The notes: generated by a model from the sequence alone, not told the origin. Counted from the first letter of the stretch, positions 19,720 through 28,398 are shown. The stretch is DNA of 64,000 nt from Runella slithyformis DSM 19594 (GCF_000218895.1 NC_015703.1:4477001-4541000); one strand, 5' to 3'. A program made the numbers and translations.

Positions 19720-19975
19720 ACTCCTTGAATGGTTTCAAAGAATCGAAAAACTTGAAGAATTCCAAAAAGAAGCCACCAAGCCCAAAGAGGAATTTTACAC
19801 GACCAAAGAAGCGGCCAAACTCCTGAGAATGTCGGAGGTCGGAATCCGTAAAGCACGACGGGAAAAACGTCTCAAAGGCGTTCAGAGAAACGGTAAAAGT
19901 TGGGAGTTTTCACGCTCCGAGTTAGAACGTTTTAAGACCCGATACCATAGAAATGATTCAGGAACTGCCCAATGA
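19706..19975 (+). CDS. excisionase-like helix-turn-helix protein
   Basis: An 89-residue protein whose C-terminal half is the winged-helix/MerR-type 'excisionase family DNA binding' domain: FYTTKEAAKLLRMSEVGIRKA, then KRLKGVQRNGKSWEFSRSELERF. The N-terminal 35 residues form a charged helix. Such proteins direct excision or control phage early promoters. It overlaps the preceding gene by 14 bases and the initiator gene after it by 23 bases, so all three are one transcription unit. ATG at 19706 chosen because the longer in-frame extension runs through the preceding gene without homology. Confidence 0.75.
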   Translation: MPKTELLEWFQRIEKLEEFQKEATKPKEEFYTTKEAAKLLRMSEVGIRKARREKRLKGVQRNGKSWEFSRSELERFKTRYHRNDSGTAQ

Positions 19976-20783
19976 AGCACGAACCGAACACCTCACAATC
20001 GTGCTGGTTTTAATCGCTATTTCAGACAATGGAAAGGCAAAAATCAAAATCGAACACCTGATGAAAGAAACCCGAATTACCAATCGAAAACGGTTCTTTA
20101 TCTACCTCAAAGACCTTGAATTTTGGAATATCATTTCCAGAAATCAAGGTCTTTTCCGATTACAGAATATCACTGTGAAAGAACCTTATAGGTTACAAAA
20201 TGTAACCCATCTGAGGAATGTAAAAGAAACTGATAGGTTACAAAATGTAACCCATTTGAAGGATGTAAAAGAATCCGATAGGTTACAAAATGTAACCTGT
20301 ATGAAAGATTCTTATAGGTTACAAAATGTAACCTGTCCAGACCAAAAGAGGTTACAAAATGTAACCAATCCCGAGGGCCATAGTCTCAATGTGGATAACT
20401 CTGTAACTCACTTAAATACAGAACTCTATGAGGAACAAAAGCCGCTCTCTCACGTGCGCGCGTCACGCAGGCACACACGCGCAGGCACGGAGTTAGTTAA
20501 CTTACTAACTCTAAAAGAAGAAAAAAGGGGTTTGGGGAAAAAGGAAGAAAACCAGCGGACGTTTGCCCAATCCGAAATTGCCAGTTTCGAGGACTTCAAA
20601 GCCGTGTTTTCGGGGCCTGAATATTCCAGGTACAACCTACGGGAGTATTACAACAAACTGAAGTATTGGCAAGATACCAACGGACAGCCCAGAACTTCCA
20701 AAAACTGGACTGCTACCGCAAGGTCTATCATGAGAAAAGATTGGGACAAAGTAAATCAACCACCTCAAGCCAAGTACCGATGA
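19953..20783 (+). CDS. lambda-O-like replication initiator with iterons inside its own gene
   Basis: A 276-residue protein. Residues about 8-70 look like the winged-helix N-domain of phage initiators (ISDNGKAKIKIEHLMKETRITNRKRFF...). Residues 72-145 consist of six spaced RLQN(V/I)T repeats encoded by 17-bp palindromes in the DNA. A low-complexity charged linker follows, then a C-terminal helical domain (SFEDFKAVFSGPEYSRYNLREYYNKL...) similar to phage replisome-organiser C-domains that recruit helicase or loader. Position after repressor and excisionase and before nucleases fits a replication module. Function is inferred from architecture and embedded repeats, not from strong motif identity. 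Confidence 0.72.
   Translation: MIQELPNEARTEHLTIVLVLIAISDNGKAKIKIEHLMKETRITNRKRFFIYLKDLEFWNIISRNQGLFRLQNITVKEPYRLQNVTHLRNVKETDRLQNVTHLKDVKESDRLQNVTCMKDSYRLQNVTCPDQKRLQNVTNPEGHSLNVDNSVTHLNTELYEEQKPLSHVRASRRHTRAGTELVNLLTLKEEKRGLGKKEENQRTFAQSEIASFEDFKAVFSGPEYSRYNLREYYNKLKYWQDTNGQPRTSKNWTATARSIMRKDWDKVNQPPQAKYR
20191..20366. repeat. origin iterons: five copies of a 17-bp palindrome
   Basis: GGTTACAAAATGTAACC occurs exactly at 20191, 20236, 20281, 20317 and 20350. Start-to-start spacing is 45, 45, 36 and 33 bp, always a multiple of three so the host gene stays open. A decayed sixth copy is visible at about 20158. The arrangement inside an initiator gene copies the logic of the lambda origin. Confidence 0.8.
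20490..20511. repeat. inverted repeat beside an A-rich unwinding region
   Basis: GAGTTAGT-taactt-ACTAACTC, perfect 8-bp arms, about 125 bp after the last iteron and followed by the A/G-rich stretch CTAAAAGAAGAAAAAAGGGG. In the lambda origin an A/T-rich segment and an inverted repeat likewise follow the iterons. Probable part of the replication origin. Confidence 0.5.
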
Positions 20784-21157
20784 ACAACCAACCTGCCCCC
20801 GAAAAAGAACTGACGCCCGCCACGGCCCTCACCCTCCAGATCATAGACTTCCTTAACCAAAAAGGACACTACGCCACCCGAATCCTCACGGCTGGAATCT
20901 ACAACGAAGAAACGGGACAATGGGAGAAGTCGGGAGTCGAAAGAGGTACGGCCGATATTCACGCCTGCATTTTTTCAGTGCATGTTTCTATCGAAATCAA
21001 AAAGGGCCGCGACAACATCCGAAAAAAGCAGGCCAGAGTACGACAACGGGTCATTGACGCAGGTGGCCAGTACATCGCTATCCGCGACTTAGCGGAGTTT
21101 CAAAGTTGGTACCAATCAATCGCCTTAAACCTCAAACCCCAAAAACAATGTTCCTGA
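20780..21157 (+). CDS. VRR-NUC domain nuclease
   Basis: A 125-residue stand-alone PD-(D/E)xK nuclease. The motif order GTADIHACIF (Asp), HVSIEIKKGRD (Glu-x-Lys) and RQRVIDAGGQYIAIRD is that of VRR-NUC proteins, common in phages as Holliday-junction resolvase or structure-specific nucleases. Start ATG overlaps the stop of the initiator gene (ATGA), and the next gene starts before it ends, so translation is coupled. A role in resolving replication or recombination intermediates of the element is likely. Confidence 0.8.
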   Translation: MNNQPAPEKELTPATALTLQIIDFLNQKGHYATRILTAGIYNEETGQWEKSGVERGTADIHACIFSVHVSIEIKKGRDNIRKKQARVRQRVIDAGGQYIAIRDLAEFQSWYQSIALNLKPQKQCS

Positions 21158-21606
21158 ATGCCATCAAACAAGCGCCCAAAGGTGGGTTTACCTTGTCTAT
21201 CTCCAATGGAGGAACCATTATAGATACCACCATCGAAACCCTGCCCAAATGGGTGTATGAGGGTTTCAACGCAATCGAAGCCCTCGCCAAACGATACGTC
21301 AAACCTGCCGAATGTTCTTTGTCGGGCTATACCGTCCGAGAAAAAAAGGATTCTACCGACGCTACTTTTGAGGTGTATAGCCGATTGGGGGGTATCTCCG
21401 CCAAGGCAAAATTTACCATCGAAAACTTTAAAACGCGGGATCTGGAATTTGGCGAAGACAACGCCGATACGCGCACTATCAAGGAGCAGTTCAAAAATAT
21501 CAACGAGCTCGTAGAGGCGCACAACAAACTGAGTCTCGAAATCGAACAGAATTTCACGGATTTAATTTCCAGCAAAACCTTTCAACTCGACATTTTTGAA
21601 GCCTAA
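21148..21606 (+). CDS. hypothetical phage-type protein ending in a sliding-clamp motif
   Basis: A 152-residue protein of unknown family. The N-terminal part has an alternating beta-strand pattern (GGFTLSISNGGTIIDTTIETLP), and the C-terminal third is a coiled helix (EQFKNINELVEAHNKLSLEIEQNF). The last residues are TFQLDIFEA; QLDIF closely matches the bacterial beta-clamp-binding pentapeptide QL(S/D)LF. This suggests recruitment to the replication clamp. The gene overlaps the nuclease gene by 10 bases and is followed after 3 bases by another small gene. Confidence 0.65.
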   Translation: MFLNAIKQAPKGGFTLSISNGGTIIDTTIETLPKWVYEGFNAIEALAKRYVKPAECSLSGYTVREKKDSTDATFEVYSRLGGISAKAKFTIENFKTRDLEFGEDNADTRTIKEQFKNINELVEAHNKLSLEIEQNFTDLISSKTFQLDIFEA

Positions 21607-21609
21607 ACC

Positions 21610-21921
21610 ATGACTGTACCACAATTTACCCAAGCAATAGATGGCATCGTAAACGATTTTACGAACGCCATCACCAACAACCTGGAGTTTAGAAATGCAA
21701 TCTGTGACTTACTCATAGAAATCGCACGACCCGCCCTTGCTGACAATGATGCCGATGATTATGCCCAAATCTATGAGTACCTGACGCATGAGTCAGAGAA
21801 GGAGACTTTTTGTAAAGCTATCCTTGCCGTGGCGTCCGAAATCCTGCATGATAAGCACGGCCAGATACACACGGCCAACGAAATTCATCAATTGCTGGTC
21901 GAAGAGTATGCCGAATATTAA
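21610..21921 (+). CDS. hypothetical protein
   Basis: A 103-residue acidic helical protein, last gene of the early operon that begins at 19396. No family is recognised. It contains several Asp/Glu-rich turns (RPALADNDADDYAQIYEYL) and ends in EEYAEY. A terminator lies 66 bases downstream. Acidic small proteins at this place in satellites are sometimes DNA mimics, but nothing in the sequence proves that here. Confidence 0.6.
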   Translation: MTVPQFTQAIDGIVNDFTNAITNNLEFRNAICDLLIEIARPALADNDADDYAQIYEYLTHESEKETFCKAILAVASEILHDKHGQIHTANEIHQLLVEEYAEY

Positions 21922-21986
21922 ATGACATAGCGTTTTTTAGCCCTTCTGTGCCATTTTCTATACTAAATTGGGTTAATTGCCCATTC

Positions 21987-22019
21987 AAAGCCCGTAAATC
22001 GTTCTACGGGCTTTTTTTG
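21987..22019 (+). terminator. Rho-independent terminator of the early operon
   Basis: AAAGCCCGTA-aatcgttc-TACGGGCTTT followed by TTTT. Perfect 10-bp stem, 66 bases after the stop of the last early gene. It separates the replication module from the restriction genes. Confidence 0.85.
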
Positions 22020-22101
22020 TTGTTAGCCCAATACGTCAATTTTTACTTTCCAGACCATAATACACACATATATTTTTGTTTAATTGCGCTATATTTTTTG
22101 T

Positions 22102-22109
22102 TATTTTTG
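22102..22109 (+). promoter_or_regulatory. probable promoter of the restriction operon
   Basis: TATTTTTG fits TAnnTTTG, with TTTG at 22076-22079 as candidate -33 box 22 bases upstream. It lies about 95 bases before the HsdM start, just after the terminator of the early operon. Confidence 0.4.
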
Positions 22110-22203
22110 AATACTTTTACGACAGCCGAAAAATGGCTTTTTGCCAAAATAAATGTTCGGTAGTCCGTACCATTCACCCAATCACCAATCACCAATTCCC
22201 CCC

Positions 22204-24405
22204 ATGTCAGTAGACCAGAAAAGACAATTAGAACAACAACTTTGGAACATAGCCGATACGCTCAGAAGTGAGAGCGGTATGGAGGCCGACCAGTATCGGG
22301 ATTATATTTTGGGATTTATTTTCTATAAGTACCTGTCCGAAAAAATGCTGCTTATTGCCAATAAAATTTTAAAAGATTCGGGCGAAACTGTACAGTATCA
22401 AGACATTGACGAAGCCACCGACGAAGGGAAAGAGTATCTGGAGGCCATTAGGGAAGAAACCGTTGAAAGCCTCGGGTTTTTCCTCAAACCTTCTGAATTG
22501 TTTAACACCATTGCGATCAGAGGCCAGAAAAGCGAACAGGACGATGAGGAAAAGGACGACGAAAAAAAGAACGATGGTTTTATCCTCGGTGACCTCGCCA
22601 ATATCCTGACCAATATCGAACAAAGCACCGCAGGCACCGACTCCGAAGATGATTTTAATAAACTCTTTGAAGATATTGACCTTACTTCTTCTAAGCTTGG
22701 CCGTACTGAGAAAGATAAAAACAAACTCATTGCGAAGGTGCTGGGCCACTTGAACAAGGTTGATTTTGAAATCGAAAATGTTGAGTCTGATATTTTGGGC
22801 GATGCCTACGAGTATCTTATCGGACAGTTTGCCAGTGGCGCAGGAAAAAAAGCGGGTGAGTTTTATTCTCCGCAACAAGTTTCGATGGTACTTGCTAAAA
22901 TCGTAACGACGGGCAAAACCAAACTGCGCTCGGCCTATGACCCTACTACCGGTTCGGGTTCGTTGCTGTTGCGGATAGCCAAGGAAGTAAAAGATGTGGC
23001 CTATTTCTTCGGACAGGAGCTCAAACGGACTACCTACAATCTGGCCCGTATGAATATGATCATGCACGGGGTGCATTACTCTAAGTTTGATATCAAACTC
23101 GGAAATACGCTCGAACGCCCCCAACACCTCGGCTTGCGTTTTGAAGCTATCGTAGCCAACCCACCTTTTTCTACCCAGTGGTCGGCTAATGCTTTGTTTT
23201 TGACCGACGACCGTTTTAGCCAGTACGGCAAACTCGCCCCGAGCAGCAAAGCTGATTTTGCTTTTATCCAACACATGATTTATCAGTTGGATGATAATGG
23301 CACTATGGCCGTGGTCATGCCCCACGGTGTACTTTTCAGAGGAGGAGCCGAAGGCCACATTCGCCAGTATTTGATAGAAGATTGCAATTACCTGGATGCG
23401 GTTATCGGCCTGCCTGCCAATATCTTTTATGGTACCAGCATCCCGACCTGTATTTTAGTCTTTAAAAAGTGCCGCGAAAACCCCGACGATATTTTATTTA
23501 TTGATGCCAGCCAACATTTTGACAAAGTAAAAACCCAAAATGTACTAAGCGCCGATCACATTGAGAAGATCGTAACCACTTACCGAGAGCGCATAGCCGA
23601 AGAAAAATACAGCTACGTAGCCCCGCTCAGCGAGGTAAAAGCCAATGACTTCAACCTCAATATCCCTCGCTACGTAGATACGTTTGAAGAAGAGGGTTTT
23701 ATAAATTTAGAAAAAGTTTGTGATTTACTCCAAATAAAACTCATAGAGTCACAAAATATTGATAAAAAGATTTTTCGATTGTGTGAAGAATTAAATTTAC
23801 CTTTTCCTAATGGCTATAACTTATCTCTTTTAAATCAATTTAAAAAAGGAGTAATGCAGCTGATTTTTAGCCAACAACTACGCTTTAAAGATGATGATGG
23901 GGCTGATTTTGAGGATTGGGAAGAGAAGAGTTTAGGGGAAGTTTTGATGATAGGTAGCGGCAGAGATTATAAACATTTGGACAAAGGGGATATTCCTGTT
24001 TTTGGCACAGGGGGCTACATGACCTCGGTTAACAAATTTTTACATGATGGTGAAACTGTATGTATTGGTAGAAAGGGGACAATTGATAAACCAATGTACT
24101 TCAAAGGAAAAATTTGGACTGTTGACACTTTATTTTTCACTCATACTTTTATAAATACACTTCCAAAGTTTATTTATTACATATTCCAAAGAATAAATTG
24201 GAAAGAATACAATGAAGCATCAGGCGTTCCAAGTTTATCAAAAAGTACAATAGAAAAGATTTCTATCTCACTCCCCTCCCTCCCCGAACAGCAAAAAATA
24301 GCCAAATTCTTAACGGCCATTGATGAAAAGATTGAAAAGGTAGGTGAGCAAATAACCAGTACCGAAACCTATAAAAAAGGGCTTTTGCAGCAAATGTTTT
24401 GTTAG
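22204..24405 (+). CDS. hsdM: type I restriction methyltransferase HsdM fused to half an HsdS
   Basis: A 733-residue protein. Residues 1-530 are an EcoR124-type HsdM: N-terminal helical domain (LWNIADTLRSESGMEADQYRDYI), SAM motif DPTTGSGSLLL and catalytic NPPF, ending in the usual HsdM tail. From about residue 536 the sequence becomes HsdS: the central conserved helix (QFKKGVMQLIFSQQLRFKDDDG), one target-recognition domain (GDIPVFGTGGYMTS...) and the C-terminal conserved helix (LPEQQKIAKFLTAIDEKIE). The first recognition domain is missing, so only one TRD is present; two molecules would be needed to read a bipartite site. The TRD part is more AT-rich than the M part. ATG at 22204 chosen by family start. 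Confidence 0.88.
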   Translation: MSVDQKRQLEQQLWNIADTLRSESGMEADQYRDYILGFIFYKYLSEKMLLIANKILKDSGETVQYQDIDEATDEGKEYLEAIREETVESLGFFLKPSELFNTIAIRGQKSEQDDEEKDDEKKNDGFILGDLANILTNIEQSTAGTDSEDDFNKLFEDIDLTSSKLGRTEKDKNKLIAKVLGHLNKVDFEIENVESDILGDAYEYLIGQFASGAGKKAGEFYSPQQVSMVLAKIVTTGKTKLRSAYDPTTGSGSLLLRIAKEVKDVAYFFGQELKRTTYNLARMNMIMHGVHYSKFDIKLGNTLERPQHLGLRFEAIVANPPFSTQWSANALFLTDDRFSQYGKLAPSSKADFAFIQHMIYQLDDNGTMAVVMPHGVLFRGGAEGHIRQYLIEDCNYLDAVIGLPANIFYGTSIPTCILVFKKCRENPDDILFIDASQHFDKVKTQNVLSADHIEKIVTTYRERIAEEKYSYVAPLSEVKANDFNLNIPRYVDTFEEEGFINLEKVCDLLQIKLIESQNIDKKIFRLCEELNLPFPNGYNLSLLNQFKKGVMQLIFSQQLRFKDDDGADFEDWEEKSLGEVLMIGSGRDYKHLDKGDIPVFGTGGYMTSVNKFLHDGETVCIGRKGTIDKPMYFKGKIWTVDTLFFTHTFINTLPKFIYYIFQRINWKEYNEASGVPSLSKSTIEKISISLPSLPEQQKIAKFLTAIDEKIEKVGEQITSTETYKKGLLQQMFC

Positions 24406-24460
24406 GTTCAATTAAGAATAATCCCCCATTTAAAATTCGTCACCGCGGCGGCGGACCGCT

Positions 24461-24495
24461 CGTAATTCGTAATTCGTAATTCGTAATTCGTTATT
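24461..24495. repeat. five tandem copies of a 7-bp repeat
   Basis: CGTAATT repeated four times and a fifth degenerate copy (CGTTATT), in the 102-base gap between hsdM-S and hsdR, ending about 12 bases before the hsdR start. Copy-number change could alter spacing to the start codon but not a reading frame. Confidence 0.8.
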
Positions 24496-24507
24496 CAAAA
24501 CTCGCCC

Positions 24508-27345
24508 ATGCACCAGACCGAAGGAGAACTTGAAAAAAAATTGATTGAGGCATTGGTCAAGATAGGTTATAAATATGTGCCTATCAAAGATGAAGCAGCT
24601 TTGGCGGCCAACCTCAAAACTCAGATTGAGAAACACAACAACGTAACTTTAACCGACAAAGAATTTGCCCAAGTGCTAAACCACCTCAACAAGGGCAATA
24701 TTTGGGATAAAGCCAAGATTTTGCGCGATAAAATGCAGCTTACCAAAGAAGACGGTAGGAGCGTTTATATTGAATTTCTCAATCAGGAAGGTTGGTGTCA
24801 AAACGAATTTCAGGTAACCAGCCAAGTCACGGTCGAAGGTTCGTACAAAAACCGTTATGATGTTACGATTCTGATCAATGGCCTGCCATTGGCCCAAATC
24901 GAACTCAAACGCCGTGGCCTGCAACTCAAAGAAGCCTTCAACCAAACCAATCGGTACCAACGGCATTCGTACAATGCCAACGATGCGTTGTTTCAGTACA
25001 TTCAGATTTTTGTCATTTCCAACGGGGTAAATACCAAATACTACAGCAACAACGCCCGTCAGCATTTCAATCAAACCTTTTATTGGTCGGATGTTAATAA
25101 TGACCTCATTACCGATCTGTTTGCTTTTACGGATGTATTTCTTGAGCCCTGCCATTTGTCAAAAATGATCACGCGGTATGTGGTGTTGGCCGAAGAAAAA
25201 AAGTGCCTGATGGTACTGCGTCCGTACCAGTATTTTGCCGTAGAAAAGATCATTGACCGTGTCAAAACCACCCGTAACGACGGACCGCACAAAAACGGCT
25301 ACATCTGGCATACCACAGGCTCAGGCAAAACCCTGACCTCCTTCAAGGCCAGCCAAGTACTGATGAATCAGGCGGGCGTTCATAAGGTGGTTTTTGTGGT
25401 GGATAGAAAAGATTTGGATTATCAAACCACCAAAGAATTCAACAGTTTTTCTGACGGCAGCGTCGACGGTACCGACAATACCAACAAGCTCGTTCAGCAG
25501 TTTACGGATGATACCAAACTCATCGTGACCACCATTCAGAAGCTACATAATGCCATCTCCAAAAAGCAGTATTTGGCCCGAATGGAAAAGCAAAAAGATA
25601 AACGGATTGTCTTTATTTTTGACGAATGCCACCGCACTCAATTCGGCAAAACCCACGGGGCTATTAAAGCGTTCTTTACCAACAATCAGATGTTTGGCTT
25701 TACAGGAACCCCCATCTTTAAAGACAATGCCGCTTCGTATGATGGCCTGAAACGTACCACCAAAGATTTATTTGAGGAATGTTTGCACAAATACGTCATC
25801 ACGGATGCCATCAAAGACCAAAACGTTTTGAAGTTTTCGGTCGAATACGTAGGAAAATACCGAAGAAAGGACAGCGTCAACGAGATCGATATTGAAGTAG
25901 AAGACATCGACACCAAAGAACTGATGGAGTCGGATGTAAGGATTGACAAAGTTTCTGATTATATCATCGCCAACCACGACCGCAAAACCCACAGCCGAGC
26001 CTTTACGGCCATGTTTTGCGTCAGCAATATTGATACCCTCAGCAAGTATTACGACGCCTTGGCCAAGAAAAAAGCCGAGGGCAGGCATAATTTGAGGATT
26101 GCTACCATTTTCAGTTATACCGCCAACGAAGACGATAAAGATGCCACTGGCTTAGATGCCGATATTTTGGACGATACGGCCCCTATAAATCTACACAGCC
26201 GTGATAAACTTGAAAAATACATAGCTGACTATAACCAGCTATTCGGTACCAAACACTCCACCAAAGACAGCCAGGCGTTTTATACGTATTACAATGAGAT
26301 CTCTATGCGCGTACGGAAGCGTGAGGTAGATATTTTGTTGGTGGTCAATATGTTTTTGACGGGGTTTGACAGTCCTTTGCTCAGTACGCTGTATGTCGAC
26401 AAAAACCTAAAACATCATGGTTTGATACAGGCGTTTTCGCGCACAAACCGAATTTTAGACGACAAAAAATCACACGGAAATATCGTTTGTTTCCGAAATC
26501 TAAAGCCCGCCACCGATGCGGCCATTACGCTTTTTTCCAACAAAGAAGCCATTGAAGACATCATTTTAAAGCCTTACAAAGACTATACGGCCCGTTTCAA
26601 TGAGGTGTATAAGAATTTATTGGCGGTAGTGCCCACCGTTGGGAGCGTTGACAGTCTACCCAGCGAAGTAGAGCAACTGGAGTTTATCAAGCATTTCAGG
26701 GAGTTGATCAAGATAAAAAATGTGCTGGGCACCTTTGCCGACTTCAAAATGGAAGATCTGCTAATACCCGAACAGGATTTTGAAGATTATAAAAGTAAGT
26801 ACCTCGACCTCCACGACCAAGTAAAGAGCAGCACCCAAAAAGAAAAGGTTTCGATCTTGGAAGACGTTGACTTTGAACTCGAACTAATCCACCGCGACGA
26901 AATCAACGTAGCCTATATTCTGGCTTTGTTGGTCAAATTCAAAGGTGCCACCCAATCGGAGCAAGACAAAAAACGTCGTGAGATTACGGAATTATTGGAA
27001 GGGCAAGTACAGCTCCGCAGCAAACGCAAACTGATTGAGAAGTTTATCGACGAAAATATCCCGCACATCACCGACAGCGATCAGGTAGAAAATGAGTTTG
27101 AAGAGTTCTGGAACTTGGAAAGAGAAAAGGCGTTGACCGAGCTTTGCGAAACGGAGCACATCAACAACGACAAACTCCGAAACGTAGTAACCGAATATCT
27201 CTTTGCTCAGCGCCTGCCCCTCACGGCCGACATTGACAATATCTTGGAAGTAAAGCCCGTAGGCATCCTAAACCGAAAAACGGTTTTCACCCGTATCAAA
27301 GAAAAGATCAAAGACTTTATAGAAACATTTATTGAAGGGGTGTAA
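24508..27345 (+). CDS. hsdR: type I restriction endonuclease subunit R
   Basis: A 945-residue restriction subunit that translocates DNA and cuts it at a distance. N-terminal PD-(D/E)xK nuclease: RYDVTILINGLPLAQIELKRRG (Asp ... Glu-x-Lys). SF2 helicase motor: Walker A in WHTTGSGKTLTSFKAS near residue 270, DEAD-box FDECHR, motif III GFTGTP, and later motif VI (QAFSRTNRIL). The C-terminal third is the helical part that docks on HsdM. It follows the HsdM-HsdS fusion, so the complete system here is two genes. Length and motifs are intact. Confidence 0.95.
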   Translation: MHQTEGELEKKLIEALVKIGYKYVPIKDEAALAANLKTQIEKHNNVTLTDKEFAQVLNHLNKGNIWDKAKILRDKMQLTKEDGRSVYIEFLNQEGWCQNEFQVTSQVTVEGSYKNRYDVTILINGLPLAQIELKRRGLQLKEAFNQTNRYQRHSYNANDALFQYIQIFVISNGVNTKYYSNNARQHFNQTFYWSDVNNDLITDLFAFTDVFLEPCHLSKMITRYVVLAEEKKCLMVLRPYQYFAVEKIIDRVKTTRNDGPHKNGYIWHTTGSGKTLTSFKASQVLMNQAGVHKVVFVVDRKDLDYQTTKEFNSFSDGSVDGTDNTNKLVQQFTDDTKLIVTTIQKLHNAISKKQYLARMEKQKDKRIVFIFDECHRTQFGKTHGAIKAFFTNNQMFGFTGTPIFKDNAASYDGLKRTTKDLFEECLHKYVITDAIKDQNVLKFSVEYVGKYRRKDSVNEIDIEVEDIDTKELMESDVRIDKVSDYIIANHDRKTHSRAFTAMFCVSNIDTLSKYYDALAKKKAEGRHNLRIATIFSYTANEDDKDATGLDADILDDTAPINLHSRDKLEKYIADYNQLFGTKHSTKDSQAFYTYYNEISMRVRKREVDILLVVNMFLTGFDSPLLSTLYVDKNLKHHGLIQAFSRTNRILDDKKSHGNIVCFRNLKPATDAAITLFSNKEAIEDIILKPYKDYTARFNEVYKNLLAVVPTVGSVDSLPSEVEQLEFIKHFRELIKIKNVLGTFADFKMEDLLIPEQDFEDYKSKYLDLHDQVKSSTQKEKVSILEDVDFELELIHRDEINVAYILALLVKFKGATQSEQDKKRREITELLEGQVQLRSKRKLIEKFIDENIPHITDSDQVENEFEEFWNLEREKALTELCETEHINNDKLRNVVTEYLFAQRLPLTADIDNILEVKPVGILNRKTVFTRIKEKIKDFIETFIEGV

Positions 27346-27627
27346 AAGCTTTTTAATCCTAAACAATGGCTACTTATTCACCACCAAGCATTGGTGAAAA
27401 AGGATTCTGTACGTTTGAAATTGTCGGGACATGATACCGCCAAAAACTCGCGCGTTGCTGATGCGCCCACCCGCACAACCCAACCCTTCGCGCTCGCCCC
27501 GCCCGTTTTGTGAGCACAGACACGCTTTTAGGGCTGACCGCCCGTTTGGCTATCGCACACACACACACGGGAGCTCAAAAAATGCAAGGAAAAAATGAAA
27601 GATAAAAGGGTTCGCTACGCCGCGAGG

Positions 27628-28217
27628 CTATTTAGCAGCCGCACAAAAAAACCAGCCGCACCTTAAACCGCCTCGCGCCCTTTCATCCAAGCCCCCAAAA
27701 GGGGGTTTCATTTTTTCCTTGCTTTCAGGGACTTCGCCCGTGTGTTGCGGTTCGTCGGTGGCTCTGCCGTTCAGGGCTTTTTCATCTACTGTCATCATGC
27801 TTTCCTCATTCGCTTCCGTCGCTTTCGTTGGTTCTTCCGTAGCCTCTGCCGTTCGTTTTGCTTCGGCTTCTCCCGCTCCCGTTTCCGTTATTGCATCCTC
27901 TTTAGAGGTTCGCTATTCATTGGCGGGCGTTTGGTCAGGGGTGGCCGTGGGGGCGGGGGCCTCGGCTTCGTTGTTGGTTGCCTGTCCGTCGCGGGTTTCG
28001 TCGGCTTCGTTCTCGTTTGGGCTGGCTTTGCGTCGGGCTTCGCGGGGTCGTGGCGCGGTTTTGGTCCTTCCGTCGGGGTTTTGTGGGTCGCCTGCTTTTT
28101 GGGTGGCTTTGCGGTCATTGGGTTTTACTCCTTCCGCAGTTTCGGGGGCTTGGGTTTGTCCCGTGGGCGTGGTTTCTTCCTTGCCTCCGTTGTTTGGTTG
28201 GGCAGCTTCCAGTCGTT
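27628..28217 (-). pseudogene. possible decayed gene for a hydrophilic Pro/Ala/Thr/Glu-rich protein
   Basis: One minus-strand frame stays open from 28217 to 27628 except for a single TAG at 27915-27913. It encodes hydrophilic low-complexity sequence such as NNGGKEETTPTGQTQAPETA and, after the TAG, EDAITETGAGEAEAKRTAEA and KMKPPFGGLDERARGG. Absence of hydrophobic blocks and consistent E/T/A/P usage across the stop suggest a former disordered linker or surface protein. No start codon is available at the 5' side (an in-frame TAA lies just upstream), so as it stands it cannot be expressed whole. It might instead be simple compositional bias. Confidence 0.3.
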
Positions 28218-28286
28218 AGTTTTTGGGGGCTTTGTCCCCTTTTTTGTGTATTCCGACGCTCGAAAATCAGGACTTGTGTGTAAGAA

Positions 28287-28338
28287 AATTGTCGGCAGGG
28301 CTTCAAAGGATTTTAGATAGTGTTTGCGCCCTGCCTCC
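28287..28338. repeat. dispersed hairpin repeat, copy A
   Basis: Starts AATTGTCGGCAGGGCTTC and ends TTTGCGCCCTGCCTCC; GGCAGGGC and GCCCTGCC are complementary, so the unit folds into a stem-loop. A second copy lies at 41270-41313, just after umuC. Confidence 0.6.
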
Positions 28339-28398
28339 TATAGGATTCAGTGCGTTTGTATCGGTTGAATCTCAACGGCATCGCTTCGTAGAACTCTC

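Larger units (their letters stand above)
27346..28398. other. 1-kb region without a credible intact gene, strongly strand-biased
   Basis: Apart from a possible decayed minus-strand gene (27628-28217) nothing intact is seen. At 27620-27690 there is a hairpin-rich patch (CGCGAGG / CCTCGCG arms, GCCGCAC twice) and a CCCCC-AAAA-GGGGG hairpin at about 27692-27705. From 27800 to 28230 the plus strand is almost purely G/T-rich, so the plus-strand open frames there are Ser/Val/Phe- or Arg-rich nonsense. A short CA repeat occurs at about 27556-27567. Confidence 0.5.

Noticed and set aside
22369..23358. 329-codon minus-strand frame opposite hsdM
   Set aside because: Antisense shadow of a well-supported methyltransferase; its sequence has no family features.
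24461..24495. Phase variation of hsdR by the heptamer repeat
   Set aside because: The repeat is intergenic, so copy-number change cannot shift the reading frame; only a spacing effect is possible.
27719..28320. Long plus-strand frames rich in Ser/Val/Phe or Arg/Gly
   Set aside because: They arise from the G/T bias of the strand; no protein-like distribution of residues, no start context, and they overlap each other in different frames.
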